Assembly (NCBI GenBank): GCA_938038785.1
Contig: CALHTB010000011.1
Span: 1 to 64,000, forward strand
Length of the DNA stretch: 64,000 nt
Origin: an uncultured Acidimicrobiales bacterium
GTDB taxonomy: Bacteria; Actinomycetota; Acidimicrobiia; Acidimicrobiales; SHLQ01
Direction: 5' to 3'
Position numbers and translations under genes: made by a program. Under the pieces are notes generated by a model that was not told where the DNA came from, ran no database searches, and saw only the letters and a program-made list of their open reading frames with translations. This document shows, piece by piece, positions 26,088 through 34,168 of this stretch. How positions within the stretch are numbered: the stretch's first letter is position 1; each line of letters begins with the position of its first letter.

Positions 26088-27586
26088 CAGTGGCCTCCGG
26101 CCCCGGCCATCGCTGCTCCAACTTCTGCTCGGGTGGCCGAATCCGGATTGAATTCGGCAACGACCGATCCTTCGTGCATCACGAGCAAGCGATCGCTGAG
26201 GGCGAATAGTTCTTCGAGGTCCTCGCTGATGAGGAGAATGCCGACGCCGCTTGCTGCCTGTTCAACCAGGATGTCTTGGATTGCCTTTACGCCTTGTACG
26301 TCGAGACCTCGAGTTGGTTGGGCTGCGATCAATGCGACCGGGTCGTCGTCGAGTTCACGACCTACGAGGAGTCGCTGAAGGTTGCCGCCAGACAGGCCAG
26401 CGAGTGGCTCGTCCACCCGGCCGACCTTGATGTTGTAGCGATCGATCAGATCGGTCGTTCGTTCCTCTGCCGCACCGCGATCGATGAACGGGCCGTCGCC
26501 GAGCGTGCGGTAGGTACGCAGTATCGAATTGTCGACCGCGTTCATCCGTGGGGCCAGGCCAACGCCAATGCGATCTTCGGGGACGTAGGCCAACCCGTGT
26601 TCGTTTCGGGACCGTGGGTTCAGCTGGCTGAGGTCGTGGGTTCCTACCTGCACCCGGCCCGACGTGGTGGGCGTGAGCCCAGCAATGGCATCGGCGAGGG
26701 GTCGCTGGCCGTTGCCCGCGACACCTGCGATGCCAACGATTTCACCCTCGGCTACCGCAATACTGACTCCGGCTACGACCGCTCGCCCGTGGACGTCGTG
26801 GACGACCATGTCTTGGACATCCATGACCGGATCTCCAATGGGCCGGGACCGAACTCGGCGTTGGGAGACAGCTGTTGCTTCGCCGACCATGAGCTCGGCC
26901 ATCCGGCCGGCGTCGAGGTCGTCAACAGACAACGATGAAGCAACCGTCTTGCCGCCGCGAAGCACCGTGGCCTCGTCGCAGAACGTCTTCACCTCGTCGA
27001 GTTTGTGGCTGATGAAGATGATGCTTCGGCCCTCGGCTGCCATCGCTGCGGTTATGCGGCCCAGTTCGGCAGCTTCGTCGGGGGTGAGCACCGCAGTTGG
27101 TTCGTCGAGGATCAGCACCCGAGCATCACGCCAGAGGGCCTTGAGGATCTCCACTCGTTGACGTTCTCCCATCGAGAGCTGCCACACTTCGCGGCCAGGG
27201 TCGGTCTGCAGGCCAAAGCGCTCGGCCAGCTCGGAAACTTGCTTCTCCAATGCCGACTTCGACAAGACCGCCGGTGCTGCCCCGAGAGCCACGTTCTCGG
27301 TCACCGTGAACGTGGGGATCAAACGGAACTCTTGGTACACCATGCCGACGCCGGCGGCGATGGCGTCGGAGGGCTTCGCAAAGTGCCGTTCGATGCCATC
27401 GAGACGCACGGTCCCTTCGTCAGGGCGATAGACCCCAGCGAGCACGTTCATGAGGGTGGTCTTGCCCGCGCCGTTCTCACCGAGAACGGCATGCACTGAT
27501 CCAGCTTCAACCGTCAACGAAGCACCGGCGTTCGCAATGACTCCGGGGAACCGTTTCCAAATATTGTCGAGCTGTACTGCAGTCAC
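26087..27586 (-). CDS. BMP-type ABC transporter ATP-binding protein (two nucleotide-binding domains)
   Basis: A 499-residue protein with two ABC cassettes in tandem, as in RbsA/YufO. Domain 1 has Walker A GENGAGKTT, signature LSMGERQRVE and Walker B VLILDEPTA. Domain 2 has a degenerate Walker A (GVAGNGQRPL in place of GxxGxGKS/T), a signature LSGGNLQRL and a degenerate Walker B. An asymmetric pair of this kind is normal for the family. It powers the importer formed with the two downstream permeases and the upstream lipoprotein. Confidence 0.92.
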   Translation of the reverse strand: MTAVQLDNIWKRFPGVIANAGASLTVEAGSVHAVLGENGAGKTTLMNVLAGVYRPDEGTVRLDGIERHFAKPSDAIAAGVGMVYQEFRLIPTFTVTENVALGAAPAVLSKSALEKQVSELAERFGLQTDPGREVWQLSMGERQRVEILKALWRDARVLILDEPTAVLTPDEAAELGRITAAMAAEGRSIIFISHKLDEVKTFCDEATVLRGGKTVASSLSVDDLDAGRMAELMVGEATAVSQRRVRSRPIGDPVMDVQDMVVHDVHGRAVVAGVSIAVAEGEIVGIAGVAGNGQRPLADAIAGLTPTTSGRVQVGTHDLSQLNPRSRNEHGLAYVPEDRIGVGLAPRMNAVDNSILRTYRTLGDGPFIDRGAAEERTTDLIDRYNIKVGRVDEPLAGLSGGNLQRLLVGRELDDDPVALIAAQPTRGLDVQGVKAIQDILVEQAASGVGILLISEDLEELFALSDRLLVMHEGSVVAEFNPDSATRAEVGAAMAGAGGH

Positions 27587-27634
27587 AAGTTCCTACCGAG
27601 GCCCCATCGCCTGTCCGCTGTCGACCATGACAAC

Positions 27635-27671
27635 GGGCCGCCCCACTCCAACTGCGGAGTGCGAGCGGCCC
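27635..27671 (-). terminator. Intercistronic stem-loop between lipoprotein and ATPase genes
   Basis: Arms GGGCCGC/GCGGCCC (27635-27641 and 27665-27671) enclose a second stem ACTCC/GGAGT (27645-27649 and 27656-27660). No T tract follows. Its place directly after the binding-protein gene inside an importer operon suggests an mRNA-stabilising or attenuating hairpin that gives more binding protein than permease. Confidence 0.55.
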
Positions 27672-27702
27672 GAAGCTAGGTCGTCTTAGGGCGAAGATCC
27701 AA

Positions 27703-28911
27703 CTAGTTCGACGGTTCGCCGATCACGTTGTCGACAAAGAAGCTCATGGTGGCCAGAACACCGTCGTGAATCGGATCGCCGGCTGCGGCAACAGGGTCGC
27801 CGCTGAACGGATCGGCGAGGTCTACCTGTACGACACCGTCTTCGAAGACGACCTCGCCAGCCTGGTTCATGATCGTGCCCTGATCGAATACATCGAATTC
27901 GCCGTTGAGGATCGAGTCCTTGACGGCCTTCATATCAGCTGCGGCTGGCGAGCTGTCAGGAATCTCGATGTCTACGACGCCGTCGGCCATGCCGCCCCAC
28001 CACGCTTCAGGTGCGTAGGTGCCAGCCTCGGCGGCCTCGATGACCTCGGTGTAGCGCGGGGTCCAGTTCCAGACCGGAGCGGTGAGATACGCGGGAACCT
28101 GTGAGCTCATATCGCTGTGGTAGCCAATGAACGTGCCGCCGGCATCGCTGATGGCAGCGCCGGTTGCGGTGGAGTCCTGGTGCATCGAGAGCACGTCGGC
28201 CCCGGTGTCGATGAGCGCCTGGGCGGCTGCGCTTTCCTCGGGAATGCCAAACCAGGTGCTGGTCCATGCAACCTCGACGGTGGCGTCGGGGTTGGTTGCC
28301 TGCACACCGAGAGCGAAGGCGTTGATGCCGCGAATGACCTCGGGAATTGCGAACGCTGCTACATAGCCGATCTTGTCCGACTCGGTCGCCGCGCCAGCGG
28401 CCATTCCAGCGATGTAGCGAGGCTGGTACATGCGGCCGAACGTGTTGCCGAAGTTGGTGTCGTTCATCTTGAAGCCCGAAATGTGCTCGAAGATGACGTC
28501 GGGGTTGTCTGCGGCGAACTTCTCGGTCGCGTCCATGTAGCCGAACGAGGTGGTGAAGATGACGTTGTAGCCCTCATCGATGAAGTTCTGTACGGCTTCG
28601 TCGAATTCTGCGCCGCCTTCGGGGACTGACTCGACGAATGCGGTGGGCACGCCCGTTGCCGCTTCTGCGCCGATGCGACCTTCGTTGTGCATGAAGTTCC
28701 AGCCGGCGTCGCCGACCGGTGCAACCATGACGAAGGCAGCTTTGATGCCTGCTTCGCCACCATCGTCGGCGGTGCTATCGGCAGCCTCTGTAGTGTCATC
28801 GGAACCTGAATCGGCATCTGCCGTCTCGGTGCTGGTGCTTCCTCCACAGGCTGCTGCGAGCATCGCGAATGTTGCCAGAAGTGCGAGAAGCACCTTCTTT
28901 GTGTTGTTCAT
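27703..28911 (-). CDS. BMP family substrate-binding lipoprotein of the ABC importer
   Basis: A 402-residue lipoprotein. The signal peptide ends in the lipobox LAAACGG, followed by an acidic Asp/Ser/Thr/Glu-rich tether and the BMP (PnrA/Med) domain with GDAGWNFMHNEG, IFTTSFGYMD and HQDSTATG. It captures the substrate at the cell surface; characterised BMP proteins bind purine nucleosides, riboflavin or related ligands. The start at 28911 has GGGAGGGG upstream; the frame extends to 29010 but without a signal. First gene of the importer operon. Purine nucleoside or base uptake would fit the hydroxylase cluster 11 kb away, by inference. Confidence 0.9.
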   Translation of the reverse strand: MNNTKKVLLALLATFAMLAAACGGSTSTETADADSGSDDTTEAADSTADDGGEAGIKAAFVMVAPVGDAGWNFMHNEGRIGAEAATGVPTAFVESVPEGGAEFDEAVQNFIDEGYNVIFTTSFGYMDATEKFAADNPDVIFEHISGFKMNDTNFGNTFGRMYQPRYIAGMAAGAATESDKIGYVAAFAIPEVIRGINAFALGVQATNPDATVEVAWTSTWFGIPEESAAAQALIDTGADVLSMHQDSTATGAAISDAGGTFIGYHSDMSSQVPAYLTAPVWNWTPRYTEVIEAAEAGTYAPEAWWGGMADGVVDIEIPDSSPAAADMKAVKDSILNGEFDVFDQGTIMNQAGEVVFEDGVVQVDLADPFSGDPVAAAGDPIHDGVLATMSFFVDNVIGEPSN

Positions 28912-29070
28912 TTCTGTTGACCCCTCCCGGTCGTTCAGCCTCGTGTCTACAAGCCGAACGGCTCGCCCACAAGGCGGGCAGGCGGGTGTCACATTCTGGT
29001 CACGAATCACTCACAAAGAGCGATGTTGAGCGCGCGCATCGCGCGAACTTTGACCCCTTTGGAAATAGTG

Positions 29071-29138
29071 CTTGAGAGGACCGTGCGCTTGAGAGGACCG
29101 TGCGCTTGAGAAGACCGTGCGCTTGAGAGGCCCTTGCG
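29071..29138. repeat. Four tandem copies of a 17-bp unit
   Basis: CTTGAGAGGACCGTGCG is repeated four times in register (29071, 29088, 29105, 29122). The first two copies are perfect, the third has one change and the fourth two. It lies between the stop of the small gene at 29147 and the start region of the importer operon. There are no spacers, so it is not a CRISPR array. Confidence 0.85.
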
Positions 29139-29146
29139 GCGTTGTT

Positions 29147-29443
29147 CTACACGAGGTGAAGTTCGAGCTGTGCCTCTGCGCTCGAACCTGGGTCGAGGAT
29201 TCGATCAACGAGATCTTGTGATCGGTGCGCCAGCGAGCTGAGTGCGACGTGGATGGCGTAGTAATCCCGCAGTTGCGTGCTGGTTACGTAGGCCTCCGCA
29301 GCGACTGCTTCAACAAGCGAATCGATTTGTCCCGATTGGGTGGTGAGATCGATCACCGGGGGCGGTGCCGCGGGAGCGGCAGCGTCGCGCGGCACTGGTG
29401 AGTGCTCGGTAGAAGGGCATTGCGAATCATCAGGGTATTGCAT
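29147..29443 (-). CDS. Small hypothetical protein, 98 residues
   Basis: A soluble protein of unknown function. The first 30 residues are Pro/Ala-rich and probably disordered. The rest is predicted mostly helical (SLVEAVAAEAYVTSTQLRDYY, then SLAHRSQDLVDRIL). There are no cysteines after the first ten residues and no family I recognise. It is likely to be a real gene because AAGGAG lies 6 nt before the ATG. The 207 bp upstream, to the next gene at 29651, hold no other frame of interest and probably its promoter. Confidence 0.6.
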   Translation of the reverse strand: MQYPDDSQCPSTEHSPVPRDAAAPAAPPPVIDLTTQSGQIDSLVEAVAAEAYVTSTQLRDYYAIHVALSSLAHRSQDLVDRILDPGSSAEAQLELHLV

Positions 29444-29650
29444 AGCGTCTCCTTACGTCGAGTGATACACAGCGCTGTCGACGAGAAGGATCCCGCCAGA
29501 CCTCGCTACATATACCTTCGGGGTACGCACTCCAAAGCTGTAGGCCTTTCGACCTAGGCTCCCCAATTCTGGGGCACCGACGGCAAGGATGGTATTTAAA
29601 TTGCTAGAACCGGGAAGTTATACGCCCGCAATATTACTACGTACCTGCGT

Positions 29651-29989
29651 CTAGTCGAGTTCAGTAAGCGCACGCTCAAACGCTGATTCGTCCTCGAGCA
29701 CGATGTGAAAGTCGATGATGTCATCGTGGGTCAAACGAGCACCGGAACGGGTTTCGAAGAGCTCGGACGGCAGGCTCCACAGGTCAACTCGAACTCCGCT
29801 CGCCTGAAGCAGGTCGATCACATGTCGTTCGGTCTGCAACACGTTCACTTTGTTGCATTCGGGACAGGTGAACCGGTACTCGCTGTGCGAGTTGTCGATG
29901 CACACTCGGGCGCGCATCTGTGCCGGTGAAAGTTCTAGATCTCCACACGGAGTACACGTGACTCGAACAGCTGTCGCCATACACACCAT
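29651..29989 (-). CDS. Small zinc-ribbon-like protein
   Basis: A 112-residue protein with CTPCGD near residue 12 and CPEC near residue 42, the spacing of a four-cysteine zinc ribbon. The C-terminal half is an acidic helical region (DDIIDFHIVLEDE, ERALTELD). No specific family is recognised; similar small zinc-ribbon proteins occur in actinobacteria without known role. Start could also be the ATG three codons later (29980). No ribosome site is clear for either. Confidence 0.6.
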   Translation of the reverse strand: MVCMATAVRVTCTPCGDLELSPAQMRARVCIDNSHSEYRFTCPECNKVNVLQTERHVIDLLQASGVRVDLWSLPSELFETRSGARLTHDDIIDFHIVLEDESAFERALTELD

Positions 29990-30072
29990 GTCGGCGGCCC
30001 CGGTTTCGATGGGTTAGGTCGTACGACTTCTTTGACCTGCATCGTTCGTCGCATCTCAGCTAACCCGCCGGG

Positions 30073-30219
30073 CTAGAAGGTTGCATTCGCCCCAAGAAAG
30101 ACGAAGAGTGCAAGCGCCGCTCCAATCACCACTGCGGCTAAGAGAACCAGCCACTCAGCCTTCGACGGCCGAGCCATGGGACGACGGCCCTTCTCATCAT
30201 CAGTGCTACGTACTGTCAC
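30073..30219 (-). CDS. Very small single-pass membrane protein, 48 residues
   Basis: From GTG at 30217-30219 this frame gives 48 residues. A charged N-terminus (DDEKGRR) is followed by one strong transmembrane helix (about 24-44, from WLVLLAAVVIG to LFVFLG) and a short tail. An internal ATG at 30177 would give 34 residues and keeps the helix. It fits the gap between two genes on the same strand. Small proteins of this shape are often missed. Expression is unproven. Confidence 0.45.
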   Translation of the reverse strand: MTVRSTDDEKGRRPMARPSKAEWLVLLAAVVIGAALALFVFLGANATF

Positions 30220-30256
30220 CAACGAGCGTTCTCATACTCGCGCTCACTTCCGGTCT

Positions 30257-31618
30257 CTATACCCAGAGTCGGTCGCAGACATCGAGCCAAAGCTTGGTGG
30301 TGAGTCGGAGCGACTCGATGTCGATTCGTTCGTTGTGCCCATGAAAGCGACTCATGAACTCGCCCAAGCTGATGTCCGAGCTCAGCAAGCCAGCACCGTA
30401 GGACGGGACGCCCTTGCGGCGGAAGAAGCGAGCATCGGTGCCGCCGGTGACCATCGATGGGAGCACCTTGGCACCTGGGTACGTCATCTGGATCGAGTCG
30501 ACCAGCGCTCCCCAGAGAGGCGTGTCGGTGCCTGACTGGGTTGACCCGCTCTCCTCGTCGAAGATGGCTTCGATCTCGATCGAGCCCATGAGCTCGGGAC
30601 CGATGGCGTCGAGGAGATGCTGGCGCACGTCTTCGCTGGTTTCACCGGGGAGGATCCGAATGTCGACCTCGAGAACAACCTTGTCGGGGATCGTGTTGAT
30701 CTTGGTACCACCGCCGATGATGTTGTTCGAGAAGCTGGTGTGGCAGCACGAGTGCAGGTTGCGCGCGAGGGTCGGCTCCATCTCGGCGAGCGCTTCATTG
30801 ATTCGGCCCGGGTCGAGCAATTTGGCTTCGGTCTCTGCGTCGAAGTTCTGCGCCTTCACTCGGCTGGTGAACAAATCATCAATGCGTGCGCCCGGATCAT
30901 ACGCTTCGATCCGACGGACCACCTCGGCCGCCTTCGCGATGGCGTTATCGGTGCGATATGGCATCGAGCCATGGCCGGGCTCACCCGAAATGGTGAGACG
31001 CTGCGCATCGGCTCCCTTCTCAGCGGTGGTGAGAAGCACGATCACGCCGTCGTCGCTCACGAGCGGCGAACCGCCGTATTCGGTCAGTACGTAGTCGCAG
31101 TGGAGTGCGTCCCACCGCTCCTCGACCAACGGGCTCGCTCCGTAGACCCCACCGGCTTCTTCGTCGGCGACGCCGAAGTAGACAATGTCGCCCGGGTAGC
31201 GGGTCTCGGACTTGGCGATGTGTCGAAACGCAACCGCCATTGACGAGGTGACGTTCAACATGTCGACCGCGCCCCGGCCCCAGATCTCGTTGCCGATGCG
31301 CTCGCCAGCGAACGGGTCGACCTTCCATCCCTCGGGGGAAACCGGGACGACATCGGTGTGCCCCATGAGCATCAGCTTCGGAGCGTCGGGGTCGGTGCCT
31401 GGAAGGCGGGCCACGATCGAATCTCGTCCCGGGAGCACCGGCAAGATCTCTATGTCGGCACCACAACCTTCGAGCTCGTCACGCAACAGGTTGGCGTTGC
31501 GAGTCTCGTGGCCAGATTCGGGCGTACCGTCGTTTACGCATTTGTTCCGAATCATCGCCTGCAACAGCTCGGCGTTCTCTTCGGTGAGTGTGTCCAACGT
31601 GCGATCGTCAACGGCCAT
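30257..31618 (-). CDS. M20 family metallopeptidase / deacylase
   Basis: A 453-residue zinc hydrolase of the ArgE/DapE/carboxypeptidase group. Metal and catalytic motifs in order: GHTDVVPV (His and Asp), WGRGAVDM (bridging Asp), and ADEEAGG (general base and ligand Glu), then the dimerisation domain and a final FHGHNER-type His (RFHGHNERID). It cleaves an acyl-amino acid or a dipeptide. YgeY of the E. coli xdhD-ssnA cluster belongs to the same superfamily, but distance and lack of operon structure give no direct link here. TAGGTT lies 6 nt before the ATG, a leaderless start. Confidence 0.88.
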   Translation of the reverse strand: MAVDDRTLDTLTEENAELLQAMIRNKCVNDGTPESGHETRNANLLRDELEGCGADIEILPVLPGRDSIVARLPGTDPDAPKLMLMGHTDVVPVSPEGWKVDPFAGERIGNEIWGRGAVDMLNVTSSMAVAFRHIAKSETRYPGDIVYFGVADEEAGGVYGASPLVEERWDALHCDYVLTEYGGSPLVSDDGVIVLLTTAEKGADAQRLTISGEPGHGSMPYRTDNAIAKAAEVVRRIEAYDPGARIDDLFTSRVKAQNFDAETEAKLLDPGRINEALAEMEPTLARNLHSCCHTSFSNNIIGGGTKINTIPDKVVLEVDIRILPGETSEDVRQHLLDAIGPELMGSIEIEAIFDEESGSTQSGTDTPLWGALVDSIQMTYPGAKVLPSMVTGGTDARFFRRKGVPSYGAGLLSSDISLGEFMSRFHGHNERIDIESLRLTTKLWLDVCDRLWV

Positions 31619-31763
31619 CGCGCGAACCTATCAGGCCACCGGTTGCGCTGATCAAACCCGCGCCGCCACCAACGCCCCGAACCGTTTGGTGTGAACGATG
31701 GGGTCAGACCCTCTCGTATACACCTGGCCCGCGCAGGCCGCGGATTCGACATGCTGCCGATGG

Positions 31764-32444
31764 CTACAACGCTGCGAAAACTTCTGTGGGGGTCGCTGCG
31801 ATGCCGGTGTAGAACGTGCCGAACTCGGCGTACACCGAGGACGCTTCGTCGAAGCGCATGGTGTAGACGACCTCTTTGAGGTCATCGGGGTGTTGCCCGA
31901 ACAAGGTGACACCCCACTCCCAGTCATCCACGCCGGTTGAACCGGTGATCACCTGCAAGATGCGGCCCTTGAACTTACGGCCCGACGTGCCGTGCTCGTA
32001 CATGAGTTCCTTGCGCTTCTCGAACTCCATGGTGAACCAGTTGGCGTGGCCCTCTCGCTTCTTGCTCATAGGATAGAAGCACCAGGCAGGCTTGTCTTCA
32101 TGGACATCGGTGAGGTCGGGGTAGAGGCGCATGTTGCGCATTTCCTCGGGCACGCCAGCTGCGTACTCACTGATTTCGGTAAGCGAAACGAACGAGTCAA
32201 CGATCTCCAAGCCCGCCGACGAAATCGCCGACTGGAACGCTCGCAAAGTCCACCAATCCGGATGCATTGCCATAATCGCCACGTCGGCTTTATGCCCGAG
32301 CATCGACACGGTCACGACTTGCACATCACCAGCCTGCGCCTTCTCGATAGCGGTGATAGCCGCAGCGGAATCAAACGAATCGGATGGCTTGCAGAACAGG
32401 TGGACGACGCCACGCCCTTCCGACGGAGCAACAGTGTTGGTCAT
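31764..32444 (-). CDS. hemQ: Coproheme decarboxylase HemQ/ChdC (chlorite dismutase-like)
   Basis: A 226-residue protein of the chlorite dismutase fold. It oxidatively decarboxylates coproheme III to heme b, the last step of the coproporphyrin-dependent heme route of actinobacteria and firmicutes. Visible residues are the catalytic Tyr in YPMSKKREG and the proximal heme His in YEHGTSGRKF. The distal Arg of true chlorite dismutases is not evident. TACACT lies 7 nt before the ATG, so it is likely leaderless. It is not next to other hem genes in this window. Confidence 0.9.
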   Translation of the reverse strand: MTNTVAPSEGRGVVHLFCKPSDSFDSAAAITAIEKAQAGDVQVVTVSMLGHKADVAIMAMHPDWWTLRAFQSAISSAGLEIVDSFVSLTEISEYAAGVPEEMRNMRLYPDLTDVHEDKPAWCFYPMSKKREGHANWFTMEFEKRKELMYEHGTSGRKFKGRILQVITGSTGVDDWEWGVTLFGQHPDDLKEVVYTMRFDEASSVYAEFGTFYTGIAATPTEVFAAL

Positions 32445-32486
32445 GAGAAGAAGTGTATCGCTGGGACTCCAGCGCTATCTCGCTGG

Positions 32487-32587
32487 GACTCCCGCCCAGA
32501 TCCGCGGAAACCGATATGTTCGCTACGCGAGCTCCGCTCTCCCAAAGCGCTTGGACCTGGCGACGTTTCAGCTCGGAGAGATGAAAC
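32487..32587. repeat. 101-bp direct repeat, copy 1
   Basis: Begins GACTCCCGCCCAGATCC and ends GAGAGATGAAAC. It contains a self-complementary core around GCGAGCTCCGC. Nearly identical to copy 2 (32625-32725); the main differences are clustered at about 32514-32520. It lies in the 457-bp gap between hemQ and an M20 gene that holds no intact gene. Confidence 0.8.
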
Positions 32588-32624
32588 TCGGGTTCGGGGA
32601 AGCCCGCTAGGGCTGAGCCGATAC

Positions 32625-32725
32625 GACTCCCGCCCAGATCCGCGGAAACCTGCGTGGTCGCTACGCGAGCTCCGCTCTCCCAAAGCGCTTGGACCTGGCG
32701 ACGTTTCAGCTCGGAGAGATGAAAC
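32625..32725. repeat. 101-bp direct repeat, copy 2
   Basis: Same 101-bp unit as copy 1, 37 bp further on and in the same orientation (period 138 bp). Its right end abuts the sigma-factor remnant that begins at about 32730. A related sequence lies in the opposite orientation at about 42193-42265, and a looser match to its end (GCGACGTTTC ... GAAACTCGG) at 55347-55379. Confidence 0.8.
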
Positions 32726-32729
32726 CAGC

Positions 32730-32852
32730 GAGGGGTTGAGCTACGCCGACATTTCTGAGCGGTTGGGTATCCCCGAAGGCACGGTCAAAACCCGAGTGCG
32801 AGCCGCCCGAGCCCTCCTCGCTGAAATGCTCGCTAACCGCCACGCGCCTTGA
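32730..32852 (+). pseudogene. Remnant of an ECF sigma factor (region 4 only)
   Basis: The frame encodes about 40 residues beginning EGLSYADISERLG and continuing PEGTVKTRVRAAR, the sigma-70 region 4 helix-turn-helix that binds the -35 element, to a normal stop at 32850-32852. Region 2 and the rest of region 4 are missing; in their place is the 101-bp repeat. The gene was evidently truncated by the repeat or by a deletion ending there. The long frame upstream is repeat-derived and not a protein I would call. Confidence 0.75.
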
Positions 32853-32901
32853 CCCGAGAGGAGCGTGTGGCAGCGGAAGGCCAGCAGGATGTTCTCTTGG
32901 C

Positions 32902-34089
32902 TTATTGGGCCATGGCCATTGCTGCGTAGAGGCCAACGCCGTTGTAGAGCGCTGACTCATTGAACCGGACAAGGTTTGAATGGTTTGGTTCGGCGTCGAT
33001 CGGGTTGGTGTCATCGGGGCAGGCTCCGAGCATGGCCATCGCCCCGGGTACCTCGTTGAGCACGTAGCTGAAGTCCTCGGCTGCGAAGAGCGGATTCTCG
33101 AACCACTCGAATCCTTCGACACCGAGCAGTTGTTGGGTTGTGGTGGCGGTGAGCTCGGCTTGTTCAGCGTCATTCACCGTCACCGGATATCCCGGGATGA
33201 TGTTGGTGTTGCAGCTACAGCGATGGGCAGCGGCGATGCTGGTCGATACCCGGTGAATGCCGTCGTGGACCGTTGAACGAACCTCTTCATCGAACGTGCG
33301 GATGGTGCCTTCCATGAACGCTGACGCGGGGATGATGTTGTTCGTTGTCCCCGACTCGATGTGGGCAACGGTCACCACCGCCGACTGGTTCGGGTCGAGG
33401 TCGCGGGTCAGAATCGTCTGGAAGCCGCCAACCATTGCTGCCGCTGCCGGGATTGGGTCGATGCAGTTGTGGGGTGCCGACGCGTGTCCACCGCCGCCAT
33501 TGACGTCAATCTCGAAACGGTCGGCGCTGGCGAGCAGCGGGCCACGGCGAGTCGCAACCATGCCGTTGGGAAAGCTCGATGTGACGTGGATGGCAAAGGC
33601 CCGGTCGACGCCATCGAGAACACCCTCCTCGATCATGTAGCGAGCACCGTGGTAACCCTCTTCGCCCGGTTGGAACATGAATCGGACTTTGCCGGAGAAC
33701 TCATCTTTGTTGTCGGCGAGTAGACGAGCAGCGCTCACCAACATCGCCACGTGGGTGTCGTGACCGCAGGCGTGCATTGCGCCTTCGATCGTTGACGCAA
33801 AGTCGATCTCGGCGTCTTCTTGCAGTGGCAACGCGTCCATATCGCCGCGAAGGAGAACGGTTGGGCCTGGTTTGCCAGAGTCGAGGTCAGCAACCACCGA
33901 CGTGGTCGATTCGCCCAACGTGATATCGAGCCCGAGGCCAGTGATGGCATCGACGATCTTCTTCTGCGTCATCGGCAGCTGCAGGCCTATCTCGGGTTCT
34001 GCGTGAATTGAACGACGCAACTCGATCGTGTCGTCTTGCAGCCCGCGGGCTGCATCGAGAAGGTCAGGTCCGATTGAAGCGTTCGTCAT
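32902..34089 (-). CDS. M20D amidohydrolase (hippurate / N-acyl-amino acid hydrolase type)
   Basis: A 395-residue amidohydrolase of the HipO/AbgB/IAA-amino-acid hydrolase group. It has the metal-binding HACGHDTH (Cys-Gly-His), QPGEEGYHGA with the catalytic Glu pair, and a C-terminal AEDFSYV segment. It releases an amino acid or aminobenzoate from an N-acyl conjugate. It is distinct from the first M20 protein in the window. TAAGGT lies 6 nt before the ATG, a leaderless start. Confidence 0.88.
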   Translation of the reverse strand: MTNASIGPDLLDAARGLQDDTIELRRSIHAEPEIGLQLPMTQKKIVDAITGLGLDITLGESTTSVVADLDSGKPGPTVLLRGDMDALPLQEDAEIDFASTIEGAMHACGHDTHVAMLVSAARLLADNKDEFSGKVRFMFQPGEEGYHGARYMIEEGVLDGVDRAFAIHVTSSFPNGMVATRRGPLLASADRFEIDVNGGGGHASAPHNCIDPIPAAAAMVGGFQTILTRDLDPNQSAVVTVAHIESGTTNNIIPASAFMEGTIRTFDEEVRSTVHDGIHRVSTSIAAAHRCSCNTNIIPGYPVTVNDAEQAELTATTTQQLLGVEGFEWFENPLFAAEDFSYVLNEVPGAMAMLGACPDDTNPIDAEPNHSNLVRFNESALYNGVGLYAAMAMAQ

Positions 34090-34168
34090 TTGCCAACCTT
34101 AGGTGCAGTCGTGGCAGGGCGCTCAGTGGACGCCCGCTCGATTCAACGGGTCTGCGCCCTGGCAAATG

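Noticed and set aside
29071-29138. CRISPR array
   Set aside because: Units are contiguous with no spacers, and no cas genes are present.
31992-32852. A 286-codon plus-strand frame
   Set aside because: The first part is antisense to hemQ and the middle is repeat DNA; only the last 40 codons carry a real signal, the sigma region 4 remnant.
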